Part shown: positions 32,156-38,554 of the stretch, in pieces | Layout of the letters: every line of letters starts with the position of its first letter | How positions within the stretch are numbered: position 1 is the stretch's first letter | Source of the DNA: Oscillospiraceae bacterium | GTDB lineage: Bacteria; Bacillota; Clostridia; Oscillospirales; Oscillospiraceae | Direction of reading: 5' to 3' | Assembly: GCA_015068305.1 (NCBI GenBank) | Contig: SVKV01000018.1 | Location: 1-38,554, forward strand | DNA length: 38,554 bases | Notes under the pieces: generated by a model | The model's database searches: none | The model's input: the letters and a program-made list of their open reading frames with translations, nothing else | What the model was told of the DNA's origin: nothing | Made by a program: the position numbers and the translations under genes

Positions 32156-33343
32156 TTACAGAATATATTGCCGCTTGCCCACCTGCAGGTCCCGCCACAC
32201 AGGGCTCATGTTCCGCAGATACTGGACGACCTCGGGAACCACCTTCAGAATGTGGTCCACTTCCTCGTCGGTGTTGTACTCGCTCAGAGAAAGCCGCAGG
32301 CTGCCGTGGGCCACATCGTGGACCCGGCCGATGGCCAGCAGCACATGGCTGGGATCCAGGGATCCGGAGGTACAGGCAGAACCGGAGGAAGCTGCCACGC
32401 CCTTCATATCCAGCAGAAGCAGCAGGCTCTCGCCCTCGATGCCCTCGAAGCAGAAGTTCACGTTGCCGGGAAGCCGGTTGACGCTGTCGCCGTTCAACGC
32501 GCTGTGGGGAATCTGAGAAAGGCCTTCAATGAGCCGGTCCCGCATGGCAGCGACTCTGGGCATATTCTCATCGATATGGTCACAGGCGTCCTTCATAGCA
32601 GCAGCCATGCCGCAGATACCTGCGATATTCTCGGTACCGGCCCGCTTGCCCCGCTCCTGGGCGCCGCCCTCGATGACATTGGTCAGCACGATGCCCTTGC
32701 GGACATACAGGGCGCCCACACCCTTGGGGCCGTGGAACTTGTGGCCGGAGAGGCTCAGCATATCGATATTCTGCTCTTTCACATTGATGTGGATATGGCC
32801 CACAGCCTGGACCGCATCGGTGTGGAAGAGAACCTTCTTTTCCTTACATACCGCACCGATCTCGGAAATCGGCAGCACGGAGCCGATCTCGTTGTTGGCA
32901 TACATGACCGTGACCAGGCAGGTATCCTCCCGGATGGCGTCGGCCACCTGCTGTGCGGTGATATTGTGACCCTGGGAAACATCCAGATAGGTCACTTCAT
33001 AGCCTTCCTTTTCCAGCCGCTGGAGGGTATGCAGCACCGCATGGTGCTCAAAGGCGGTGGAAATGATGTGCTTCTTGCCCTTCTTTGCACCGATCCGGGC
33101 CGCAGAAATGATGGCCTGGTTGTCCGCTTCGCTGCCGCCGGAGGTGAAGATGATCTCCCGCGGTTCGCAGCCCAGGCAATTTGCCACAGTCTGCCGGGCA
33201 TTCTCCAGGACTTCCTTGGCTTCCTGGCCCATGGAATGCAGACTGGAAGGGTTTCCGAAAACTTTATTGAAATAAGGCACCATCGCATCAATTGCTGCGC
33301 GACTCATGGCGGTGGTTGCCGCATTGTCAGCATAAACGTACAT
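32156..33343 (-). CDS. iscS: Cysteine desulfurase (IscS/NifS class)
   Basis: The 395-residue PLP enzyme removes sulfur from cysteine for Fe-S clusters and tRNA thiolation. It starts MYVYADNAATTAM; the substrate-binding and PLP regions include FTSGGSEADNQAI and TDAVQAVGH. The PLP lysine is Lys202 in LSLSGHKFHGPKG. The catalytic loop Cys324 lies in GSACTSGSLDPSHVL, of the class I type with the long mobile loop. AAGGAGG upstream sets the start. It is the first gene of iscS-iscU-Rrf2 and is under a strong promoter overlapped by putative Rrf2 operators. Confidence 0.96.
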   Translation of the reverse strand: MYVYADNAATTAMSRAAIDAMVPYFNKVFGNPSSLHSMGQEAKEVLENARQTVANCLGCEPREIIFTSGGSEADNQAIISAARIGAKKGKKHIISTAFEHHAVLHTLQRLEKEGYEVTYLDVSQGHNITAQQVADAIREDTCLVTVMYANNEIGSVLPISEIGAVCKEKKVLFHTDAVQAVGHIHINVKEQNIDMLSLSGHKFHGPKGVGALYVRKGIVLTNVIEGGAQERGKRAGTENIAGICGMAAAMKDACDHIDENMPRVAAMRDRLIEGLSQIPHSALNGDSVNRLPGNVNFCFEGIEGESLLLLLDMKGVAASSGSACTSGSLDPSHVLLAIGRVHDVAHGSLRLSLSEYNTDEEVDHILKVVPEVVQYLRNMSPVWRDLQVGKRQYIL

Positions 33344-33361
33344 AGAATAACCTCCTTGCGG

Positions 33362-33388
33362 ATTTACCTACTAAATCCATGGGTAATA
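33362..33388 (-). promoter_or_regulatory. Putative Rrf2 operator 2 of iscS
   Basis: On the plus strand ATTTACC (33362-33368) and GGTAATA (33382-33388) flank a 13-base centre with TACTAAATCCATG. It shares ATTTACCTACT with operator 1, exactly 34 bases away, and lies between the -10 element and the ribosome binding site. Confidence 0.65.
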
Positions 33389-33413
33389 TACCATTATTTA
33401 CCTACTTTGTCAA
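33385..33413 (-). promoter_or_regulatory. Promoter of iscS-iscU-Rrf2
   Basis: On the minus strand TTGACA (33413-33408) and TATATT (33390-33385) are 17 bases apart. Operators flank and overlap both elements. Confidence 0.87.
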
Positions 33414-33422
33414 TGGGTAAAT
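33396..33422 (-). promoter_or_regulatory. Putative Rrf2 operator 1 of iscS
   Basis: ATTTACC (33396-33402) and GGTAAAT (33416-33422) form a perfect inverted repeat with a 13-base centre that contains the -35 element. Protein binding here would block RNA polymerase. Confidence 0.7.
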
Positions 33423-33430
33423 ACCCCCTG

Positions 33431-33466
33431 TAAAACAGCAGTCCGAGCAAGTCGGAACTGCTGTTC
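33431..33466 (-). terminator. Terminator downstream of the methionine sulfoxide reductase gene
   Basis: On the minus strand AACAGCAGTTCCGA pairs with TCGGACTGCTGTT and is followed by TTTTA. It comes after repeat B2 and before the divergent isc promoter region. Confidence 0.7.
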
Positions 33467-33647
33467 AAATTACAGTTTGTTGAGGAGACCGGATTGCCAC
33501 ACCAGTCTGCGGACTGGTTCGCAATGACAGTAGTTTTCGATACATTCCGCACCTTTTTTAGCGCAACCAGCCACTAAGGTAGCATGTCATTGCGAGGAGC
33601 GCGTAGCGCGACGTGGCAATCCGTTCTCCTCGATAAGCTCCAATTTA
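33464..33647. repeat. Family B palindromic element, copy B2
   Basis: Begins CAAATTACAGTTTG and ends CTCGATAAGCTCCAATTTA, like B1, but its core (TTTTCGATACATTCCGCACC and TAGCGCAACCAGCCACT) is the reverse complement of the B1 core. The right end overlaps the stop codon of the methionine sulfoxide reductase gene. Confidence 0.85.
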
Positions 33648-34106
33648 CCGTTCCAGTATTTCTTCCAGCTTTTTTACAAACTGTTCCAGGCCTTCCCGGT
33701 CTGCTTCCGTAAACCGTCCCAGATAAGGGCTGTCGATATCCAGCACGCCCCAGATTCTGCCCCCCACATGGATCGGCACCACGATCTCGGAATTGGAAGC
33801 AGAGTCGCAGGCGATATGACCCGGGAACTGATGGACATCGGCCACCAGCTGGGTTTTGTCCTCCGCCACCGCCGTGCCGCAGACACCCTTGCCCACTTCG
33901 ATCCGGACGCAGGCAGTCTTTCCCTGGAAGGGGTACAGCACCAGCCGTCCATCCACCATTTTATAAAAGCCTGCCCAGTTGATATCCGGCAGCGCCTGCC
34001 ACAAAAGGGCAGATGCATTGGCTAAGTTTGCAATTTCATAGGGAATATCATTGGTTAATGTTTCCAGTCTTCTGGTAAGCTGATCGTAACTGACAGTTCT
34101 GCTCAT
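33645..34106 (-). CDS. msrC: Free methionine-(R)-sulfoxide reductase (GAF domain)
   Basis: The 153-residue GAF-domain enzyme reduces free methionine (R)-sulfoxide in the cytoplasm. Three cysteines of the family are in place: Cys66 (GKTACVRIEVGKG), Cys76 (GVCGTAV) and Cys100 (HIACDSASNSEIVVP). The segments LPDINWAGFY and WGVLDIDSP with FTEADREGLE are also typical. The start follows GAGGAGGG. It stands alone, ends inside repeat B2, and is divergent from spoIVB. It likely serves in oxidative damage repair. Confidence 0.93.
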   Translation of the reverse strand: MSRTVSYDQLTRRLETLTNDIPYEIANLANASALLWQALPDINWAGFYKMVDGRLVLYPFQGKTACVRIEVGKGVCGTAVAEDKTQLVADVHQFPGHIACDSASNSEIVVPIHVGGRIWGVLDIDSPYLGRFTEADREGLEQFVKKLEEILER

Positions 34107-34200
34107 GGCGATCCCTCCTCGTTTTGTATATCTTACAGGAAGCGCTGGCTCTGCGCAAGGAAAATTTCCGTTTTCTTCCTCTTTTTTCGACTTTTTCAGC

Positions 34201-34229
34201 GGTTAGCTGTCCTTTTGAGCGGCATATTA
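34201..34229 (+). promoter_or_regulatory. Putative forespore (sigma-G/F type) promoter of spoIVB
   Basis: CATATTA (34223-34229) fits the -10 pattern CATWHTA of sigma-G/sigma-F, and GGTTA (34201-34205) is a weak -35 at the right distance. No good vegetative promoter is seen in the 150 bases between msrC and spoIVB. SpoIVB is under forespore control in Bacillus subtilis. Confidence 0.5.
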
Positions 34230-34257
34230 ATCATGCACACAACAAGGAGGGCTGAAC

Positions 34258-35157
34258 ATGAAACGAGCGTTACACCGCATCCCCATGGGGATACTTTTAA
34301 TTTATTTATGCGCCGCCACAGTCTTTGCCCGGGAGCTGGTGCCGGTGGGAACCGTGATCGGTCTGGAGCTTTCCGCCGGGAGCGTCACCGTGGCCGCTTT
34401 TGACGATGAATTCCCCGCAGGCCGGGAGGCAGGCCTGCAGATCGGCGACGAGATCGTGGCTATCGACAGCACCCGCATCCGGTGCGCCGAGGATATCCGC
34501 CGGGCCCTAAACTGCTCCGACGGCACAGTGGAGCTTCTGGTCAGCCGGGATGGGGACGAAAAGGAGATTCGGGTGGAGCCCCGAATCACCCAGACCGGGC
34601 CGAAGCTGGGGATCTACCTGCGCCAGGGCATCACCGGCATCGGCACCGTCACCTATTACGATCCGGAAAACGGTGCCTTCGGCACCCTGGGTCACGGAGT
34701 CAGCGACAGCAAGGGAAAGCTTCTTCCCATGGTCCGGGGCAACGCCTACCCGGCAACCGTCGTATCCATCCAGAAAGGCAAATCCGGAGCGCCGGGACAG
34801 CTGAAAGGGGCATTGAATGTGGATCATCTGCTGGGGGAGCTTTCCGGCAACACCGGTCGGGGCGTTTTCGGCAGAGCGCAGAAGGGATTTCAGGGGCAGG
34901 CGCTCCCGGTTGCCGCCTGGGAGGATGTGCATACCGGCAAGGCAACCATCCGTTCCACCGTCACCGGCGGCGGACCTCGGGATTATTCTGTGGAGATCCT
35001 GAAAATTTATCCAAGAAACCGCTCTGACAGCCGGAATCTGCTGCTGAAGGTCACGGACCCGGCCCTTCTGGAAGCCACCGGCGGCATCGTCCAGGGCATG
35101 AGCGGCTCCCCGATCATCCAGGACGGAAAATTGGTGGGTGCGGTGACCCATGTGTGA
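34258..35157 (+). pseudogene. spoIVB: SpoIVB peptidase, 3' end cut off by a mobile element
   Basis: The open frame gives 299 residues: an N-terminal membrane anchor (about 9-24), a PDZ domain (about 35-110; VAAFDDEFPAGREAGLQIGDEIVAID) and the S55 peptidase domain. His146 (GTLGHGV), Asp267 (KVTDPALL) and Ser282 (VQGMSGSPI) correspond to the catalytic triad; the Asp-Ser distance of 15 equals that in B. subtilis. SpoIVB is secreted by the forespore and triggers processing of pro-sigma-K. The frame stops directly after GAVTHV, where family members go on for roughly 30 residues (FVNDP...GYG type). The following DNA is foreign. It may be inactive, or be restored by excision of the element. AAGGAGGG precedes the ATG. 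Confidence 0.88.
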
Positions 35158-35183
35158 GTGTATTGATGATACCCAAACACATT
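35145..35183. other. Inferred integration junction (attachment site) in spoIVB
   Basis: spoIVB homology ends at about 35154 (acc cat gtg), and the recombinase gene ends at 35183 on the other strand. ATGTGT (35150-35155) and ACACAT (35177-35182) form an inverted repeat across the junction. The other junction lies outside the window, so the crossover core cannot be defined. Confidence 0.65.
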
Positions 35184-36721
35184 TACATTTTAGGCAAGTG
35201 CGGATATAGGTCAATTTCAATAGCGCCTTGCCTTGTTTTTCGGTATTCAATTTTCTGAACAATCTCTTTTAGCAGAGCATTGCGTTCATCATTGGTCATA
35301 AAGTCGTAAGCGCCCAGCAACCTTTCGGTCTGCGGAATAAGGGAATCTTGCGTGTTCTGCGCAATCTCAAGCCTGCGTAGAACCTCTGTCACAGAAGTTT
35401 TCTTTTCCTCTGCAGTTGTAATAGAAGATTGAATTGCGCTGCGCCGGGAAATAAAAATGTCCTTTGAGTAAATGCCTTGTTCGACCAGATCATAGGCATT
35501 CAACAACTGACTTTCCAGCTTTTTAATTTCAGTATCGATCTTTTGGATTTGCTTCTTATGGGCCGCAATATCATCTGCATAACCCACGGTTTGAAGTTTT
35601 ACCTTATAACCTACAAGCCACGCTTTCAATGCCTCCACAATTTCTGTTTCAACAAGCTCAAACGCAGCAGTAGAGTTATGGCAGTTCCTCATGTTTGTAC
35701 ATCTGGCTCTTGGCTGTCCACCTTGCTTTGCGCTGAGTTTGGTGCGTTCAATTGTTTTTCCGCACTCTGCACAAAACAGAAGTCCAGCAAAAGGATTCAT
35801 GAGATCAAGCGAGGTGCGCGTTTTAGGTGCCGGTTGCTTCTCCAATCGGATTTTCTGGCAAGCCATGTAGATTTCCTCAGATACCACTGCTGGGTGTAGA
35901 CCGTCAAAGATTTGATACTCGTCCATATTTTTGGTGCGCTTAATATGACGAACAACTTTTCCGTTCTCAATACTCTTTTGGGTCTTGCTCCATCCCCGGC
36001 GAATTTTTCCCATATAGACAACATTGGTAATCATATTCTGGATAGAACCATTATTCCAAATGTCGCCCTTGCGGGTGGGAACATTGCGGTCATTCAGATA
36101 ATTTGCAATCAGCTTTGTCCCCTGTCCTTGAGAGTAAAGCTCGAATACTTTTTGCACCCATTGAGCCTCTTCGGGAACGATCTCCAGAGTGTAACCTTTC
36201 TCTCCCTCGATCTTTACGCGCTTATAGCCGTATGGAGCCATGCTGGATATCCATTTCCCCTCGGATGCTGAGCTGTCTCTGCCGCGAATCAATCTGCGAT
36301 TGATGGTTTTGTACTCTCTTCGGCTCATAAACAGACCGAACTCGAAATACTCCTCGTCAAACTCGTTGCAGGGGTCGTAGGTCTTTGACGGTGTGATAAT
36401 CTTGGTTCCGGAGTACTGAAAGACCTGACTGATATAACCCTGATCGGCACCGTTGCCTCTAGCCAATCTTTCCAAATCGACAACGAGGACTCCGGCATAA
36501 ATACCAGCGCTTACTTCATCCAATAGCTTTTGAATTTCAGGCCTTGCGGCAATGGATTCACCGGAAACGACTTCATAATAGGTTCTGGAAACAAAATATC
36601 CTCTGTCCTTCGCCAGTTTATCAAGAATTGCCTCATGTCGCTTCAGAGTTTCTTCCATGCTCATTTCCGCGTAGTCGCGGTCAAATCTTGACTTCCGAAG
36701 GTACTTCACATATTGTTCCAT
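35183..36721 (-). CDS. Large serine recombinase (site-specific integrase/excisionase)
   Basis: The 512-residue protein has an N-terminal resolvase catalytic domain (about 1-150) with nucleophile Ser11 in YLRKSRFD and the arginines of GESIAARPEIQKLL and DLERLARG. A recombinase domain (about 160-270; APYGYKR...GTKLIANYLN...IQNMITNVVYMGK) follows, then a zinc ribbon with Cys317, Cys320, Cys341 and Cys347. A coiled-coil segment (about 385-410 and 425-460) ends the protein. This is the architecture of phage and ICE integrases of the TnpX/SpoIVCA/phiC31 group. It reads toward the spoIVB junction, as integrases at element ends do. AAAGGAG precedes the ATG. DNA here is visibly more AT-rich than the flanking chromosome. 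Confidence 0.94.
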   Translation of the reverse strand: MEQYVKYLRKSRFDRDYAEMSMEETLKRHEAILDKLAKDRGYFVSRTYYEVVSGESIAARPEIQKLLDEVSAGIYAGVLVVDLERLARGNGADQGYISQVFQYSGTKIITPSKTYDPCNEFDEEYFEFGLFMSRREYKTINRRLIRGRDSSASEGKWISSMAPYGYKRVKIEGEKGYTLEIVPEEAQWVQKVFELYSQGQGTKLIANYLNDRNVPTRKGDIWNNGSIQNMITNVVYMGKIRRGWSKTQKSIENGKVVRHIKRTKNMDEYQIFDGLHPAVVSEEIYMACQKIRLEKQPAPKTRTSLDLMNPFAGLLFCAECGKTIERTKLSAKQGGQPRARCTNMRNCHNSTAAFELVETEIVEALKAWLVGYKVKLQTVGYADDIAAHKKQIQKIDTEIKKLESQLLNAYDLVEQGIYSKDIFISRRSAIQSSITTAEEKKTSVTEVLRRLEIAQNTQDSLIPQTERLLGAYDFMTNDERNALLKEIVQKIEYRKTRQGAIEIDLYPHLPKM

Positions 36722-36745
36722 GACATATTGCTCCTTTCCGGTTTT

Positions 36746-36774
36746 ATTATAGTTATATGGTCAGCTTCCGTCAA
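36746..36774 (-). promoter_or_regulatory. Promoter of the serine recombinase with flanking inverted repeat
   Basis: On the minus strand TTGACG (36774-36769) and TATAAT (36751-36746) are 17 bases apart. GGTCAG/CTGACC (36780-36785 and 36759-36764 on plus) brackets the -35 element and may be an operator. Confidence 0.82.
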
Positions 36775-36795
36775 AGGTACTGACCTATGTAAGAA

Positions 36796-36817
36796 CCGCC
36801 GATCAACTGACCGGCGG
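36796..36817 (-). terminator. GC-rich hairpin at the end of the small ORF
   Basis: CCGCCG (36796-36801) pairs with CGGCGG (36812-36817) over a 10-base loop. The T run is poor, so it may be a weak terminator or an mRNA end structure. It overlaps the stop codon of the small ORF. Confidence 0.4.
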
Positions 36818-36982
36818 CATAATCAATTCAGACTTTTTGTTTTCTTGTTCGGACTGCCTGCGCTTATACGAGTCCGTGATAATATGACTGATCTTTGTAA
36901 ATCTCGCTTGATTGGATGCTTCAAAAAAATCATCGTGAATCCTGACTATAACCGCAGGACTTTGGGTTTCAGATACAATCAT
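36803..36982 (-). CDS. Small hypothetical protein next to the recombinase
   Basis: The 59-residue product starts MIVSETQSPAVIVRIHDDFF and has a short strand (AVIVRIHDD) followed by two helical, basic segments (RFTKISHIITDSYKRRQ). AGGAGGT lies six bases before the ATG at 36982, which makes translation likely; the ATG six bases earlier would abut the binding site. Small proteins of similar outline (TnpW-like) accompany recombinases in clostridial transposons, but I cannot confirm homology. It could be a recombination directionality factor or a regulator; this is a guess from position. Confidence 0.5.
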   Translation of the reverse strand: MIVSETQSPAVIVRIHDDFFEASNQARFTKISHIITDSYKRRQSEQENKKSELIMPPVS

Positions 36983-37017
36983 GCCCATACCTCCTATGGC
37001 AAGTATTTCCTGTATCG

Positions 37018-37058
37018 AAAAAAATATACCTGGAGCTACGATGTGCAGCTCCAGGTAT
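37018..37058 (-). terminator. Terminator downstream of the ParB-like genes
   Basis: On the minus strand ATACCTGGAGCT pairs with AGCTCCAGGTAT over nine bases, followed by ATATTTTTTT. It ends the 37170-38554 unit; the 111 bases between it and 37170 hold no recognisable gene. Confidence 0.93.
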
Positions 37059-37169
37059 GTTCTCTCAAACGCTTGCTCGTACTTTCCTGCTGCGCCAGCA
37101 ATACTTAATAATGTACCAGATCTGTTCCAGGCAAGAAACCTTTCTGTATCCCATATGAATACTCCGTTC

Positions 37170-37952
37170 TTAAAATTTCAGAGGAAGCGCATACTTCTTG
37201 CTGCCACCATTGTACAGCTGCCATACCTGATAGAGATATTTCTTGTAGCCTGCCAAGGCAAGACCGGTGGCTTGTCCAGCCCGGTAGATTGCTAAAGGAT
37301 CGACCTTTCTTAGCTGGTCTATCAGCCGCTTGGGGTTATATTCCTCGTGGTACAGATCCACGAACCGGGTGATAGCAACCACATTTTCCGCGCGGAAAGA
37401 ATCGGGATCACCGTTCCATACGGTTGCCAGAATCTGCATTGCTTCTTTGTAGCGATCTTCGCCAATGGTGGAATAGGCATTTCTTGCGGTCTGAATACAG
37501 CCGATACGCATTTCTCCGCGCTCCTGATCATAGTCCAGCTGAAGGCCGACGCTCTCGGTAGCGGCTTTGAATGCCAGAGCGAAAGGATCTTCACCATGAA
37601 TTTCTGCCCGAAGCTTGGCACCGGCTGAAAGAGGCGCAGATGCACCTGTCTGCTGGGCAAAGAGCAGAGCTTCCTCTTGCTCGGTCATATCAAAATAGAC
37701 CTTACATTTGATAGGAAGGTCTTCGCCCCCATTCAGGAATTTACGTGCGGCAACAGTGTGCTGACCATCAAATACAAAATACCGACCGTCACGGAAACTG
37801 ACCTTGGGTTCATTGGCGATGCGCTCATCGAACTCATCTGCGATTTTCTTGGCACGGTTCACATTGAAGTTTCGTTGGTAGGACTCCCGGGGAACCTCCA
37901 TCTGCGCGCTGGAAATTGTCATTTCCCGGTAAGCGTGGGGAATATTTGTCAT
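37170..37952 (-). CDS. ParB-N/DGQHR-like protein of the mobile element (DUF6551-like)
   Basis: The 260-residue protein has an N-terminal ParB/sulfiredoxin-like fold: NFNVNRAKKIADEFDE, then the motif FVFDGQHTVAARK (around residues 58-70), and YFDMTEQEEALLFAQQT. This is the pattern of ParB-N domains in proteins of conjugative elements and phages. The C-terminal half is helical (ENVVAITRFVDLYHEEYNP..LIDQLRKVDPLAIYRAG) and unknown. Related ParB-N domains bind nucleotides or DNA. The ATG overlaps the upstream gene by four bases, so the two are co-translated. A strong terminator lies downstream. Confidence 0.75.
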   Translation of the reverse strand: MTNIPHAYREMTISSAQMEVPRESYQRNFNVNRAKKIADEFDERIANEPKVSFRDGRYFVFDGQHTVAARKFLNGGEDLPIKCKVYFDMTEQEEALLFAQQTGASAPLSAGAKLRAEIHGEDPFALAFKAATESVGLQLDYDQERGEMRIGCIQTARNAYSTIGEDRYKEAMQILATVWNGDPDSFRAENVVAITRFVDLYHEEYNPKRLIDQLRKVDPLAIYRAGQATGLALAGYKKYLYQVWQLYNGGSKKYALPLKF

Positions 37953-38554
37953 TTCGGCATCTCTCCATTCTTTATTTGATTTAGATAGTCAAGGCCCATC
38001 TGGACCCTTTGTTGAACTTGTGCATAGCAAGCTTCATCCGCAAGATGATCGGCATTAGCAGCAAGGCAGGTGTTCCACCGGAAAATCATTCCGTTTAAGG
38101 AATCGTCCAATTCGTAGAACATATCTGACTGCGTTGGTTTGCCGCGTGGTTTAGCTAAATCCTCAGATATTTCCTGAATTTTTGCCTTATCCTCGTTTTC
38201 TGTTTTCTTTTTCTTCTTTATTACGGGTGGTGATCTGAGCTCTGCAATTAGTTGCGCGCGTTCAGCAGGCGTTGCTTGAATTATGGCATCAACATCTTTT
38301 GCTGTTGCTTTAATTTTTCTGGATAAAATATCTGATCTAATGCCAGGTTCTATTTCGTCAGCAATATCAACGGCTTTTGAAAATGATTCTGCACGTAAAA
38401 CTGAGTTTTTACTGATGCCATTTTCTATAGCTATTCGCTCACAGGTTTTTGTAGAAGTTGGTAAGTTCCCAATTTGGGAACTTACCAACTCTTGGTGCTG
38501 ATTGCCTCTAAACCCGTCGCTTGCGCCATAGGAAGCTTTTTCAGATTCGTACTG
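37949..38554 (-). CDS. ParB-like/plasmid-partition type protein, 5' end outside the window
   Basis: The frame is open to the right edge of the window, giving at least 201 residues. Upstream of a TTG at 38488 the translation goes on as QYESEKASYGASDGFRGNQ, so that TTG is internal. The segment TCERIAIENGISKNSVLRAESFSKAVD is a helix-turn-helix of the kind found behind ParB-N domains in phage and ICE proteins. A Lys/Glu-rich linker (KKKKKTENEDKAKIQE) and a helical tail follow. A perfect 11-bp palindrome, AAGTTCCCAAATTGGGAACTT, is inside the coding region near 38464-38484. The protein probably has a ParB-N domain beyond the edge. Confidence 0.7.
   Translation of the reverse strand, partial: QYESEKASYGASDGFRGNQHQELVSSQIGNLPTSTKTCERIAIENGISKNSVLRAESFSKAVDIADEIEPGIRSDILSRKIKATAKDVDAIIQATPAERAQLIAELRSPPVIKKKKKTENEDKAKIQEISEDLAKPRGKPTQSDMFYELDDSLNGMIFRWNTCLAANADHLADEACYAQVQQRVQMGLDYLNQIKNGEMPK
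38463..38484. repeat. Perfect palindrome inside the ParB-like gene
   Basis: GTAAGTTCCCAA is followed directly by its complement TTGGGAACTTAC; the whole is about 24 bases (38461-38484). It might be a partition-type binding site (parS-like) for the encoded protein. Confidence 0.55.

Noticed and set aside
37949..38488. TTG at 38488 as start of the ParB-like gene
   Set aside because: The frame stays open to the window edge with plausible protein sequence and no ribosome binding site precedes the TTG.
1..38554. tRNA or rRNA genes
   Set aside because: I saw no cloverleaf with the TTCGANTC-type arm and no rRNA-like segment on either strand, although a covariance search would be more sensitive.

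Overview
The window looks like a chromosome segment of an anaerobic, endospore-lineage Firmicute, most likely of the class Clostridia and close to Oscillospiraceae/Ruminococcaceae. This rests on the style of the genes (SpoIVB, a DegV protein, ECF S components QueT and FolT, an Isc cluster headed by a cysteine desulfurase and closed by an Rrf2 regulator, an EmrE-unrelated heterodimeric ABC exporter), on moderately high GC with strong AAGGAGG ribosome binding sites, and on a leader that matches the tetrahydrofolate riboswitch. The genus cannot be fixed from the sequence alone.

Layout: 1-6114 holds the end of tsf, then pcp, queT behind a switch-like leader, a D,D-carboxypeptidase on the minus strand, a DUF2156/GNAT gene pair and a sodium-dependent NSS transporter. 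6124-11048 (minus) is a BMP-type nucleoside ABC importer (lipoprotein, ATPase, two permeases). 11176-15482 (minus) is a nucleoside salvage and breakdown operon: tdk, deoC, deoD, a cupin, deoB, cdd. Importer and enzymes together would take up nucleosides and turn them into bases, deoxyribose 5-phosphate and, via deoC, glycolytic carbon. 15642-18459 has a small lipoprotein, folT with a THF riboswitch, and a DegV protein. 18915-22578 is a heterodimeric ABC exporter; then trmB, mnmG, an M14 peptidase, and psuK-psuG for pseudouridine breakdown. 29204-31134 is a divergent XRE regulator / membrane protein pair. 31175-33343 (minus) is iscS-iscU-Rrf2 under two near-identical operator sites. 33645-34106 is a free-methionine-sulfoxide reductase.

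The right end is the most striking part. spoIVB (34258-35157) keeps its catalytic triad and a forespore-type promoter but stops abruptly right after the conserved GAVTHV segment. Directly beyond lies AT-richer DNA of different character: a large serine recombinase gene pointing at the junction, a small ORF, and two ParB-like genes running off the window. This is the signature of a mobile element integrated into the 3' part of a sporulation gene, comparable in layout to the sigK-interrupting skin elements, and it may be excised during sporulation.

A second theme is a set of dispersed palindromic repeats between genes. Six copies of one family have arms made of 7-bp periodic units and carry small hairpins whose stems differ in sequence but keep their pairing. 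A further element at 32073-32150 uses another heptamer in the same architecture, and a different element of about 190 bp occurs twice in opposite orientation. Several of these abut or overlap stop codons and sit inside operons without disrupting them. Many housekeeping promoters close to the TTGACA-17-TATAAT consensus and many bidirectional terminators are visible and are listed.
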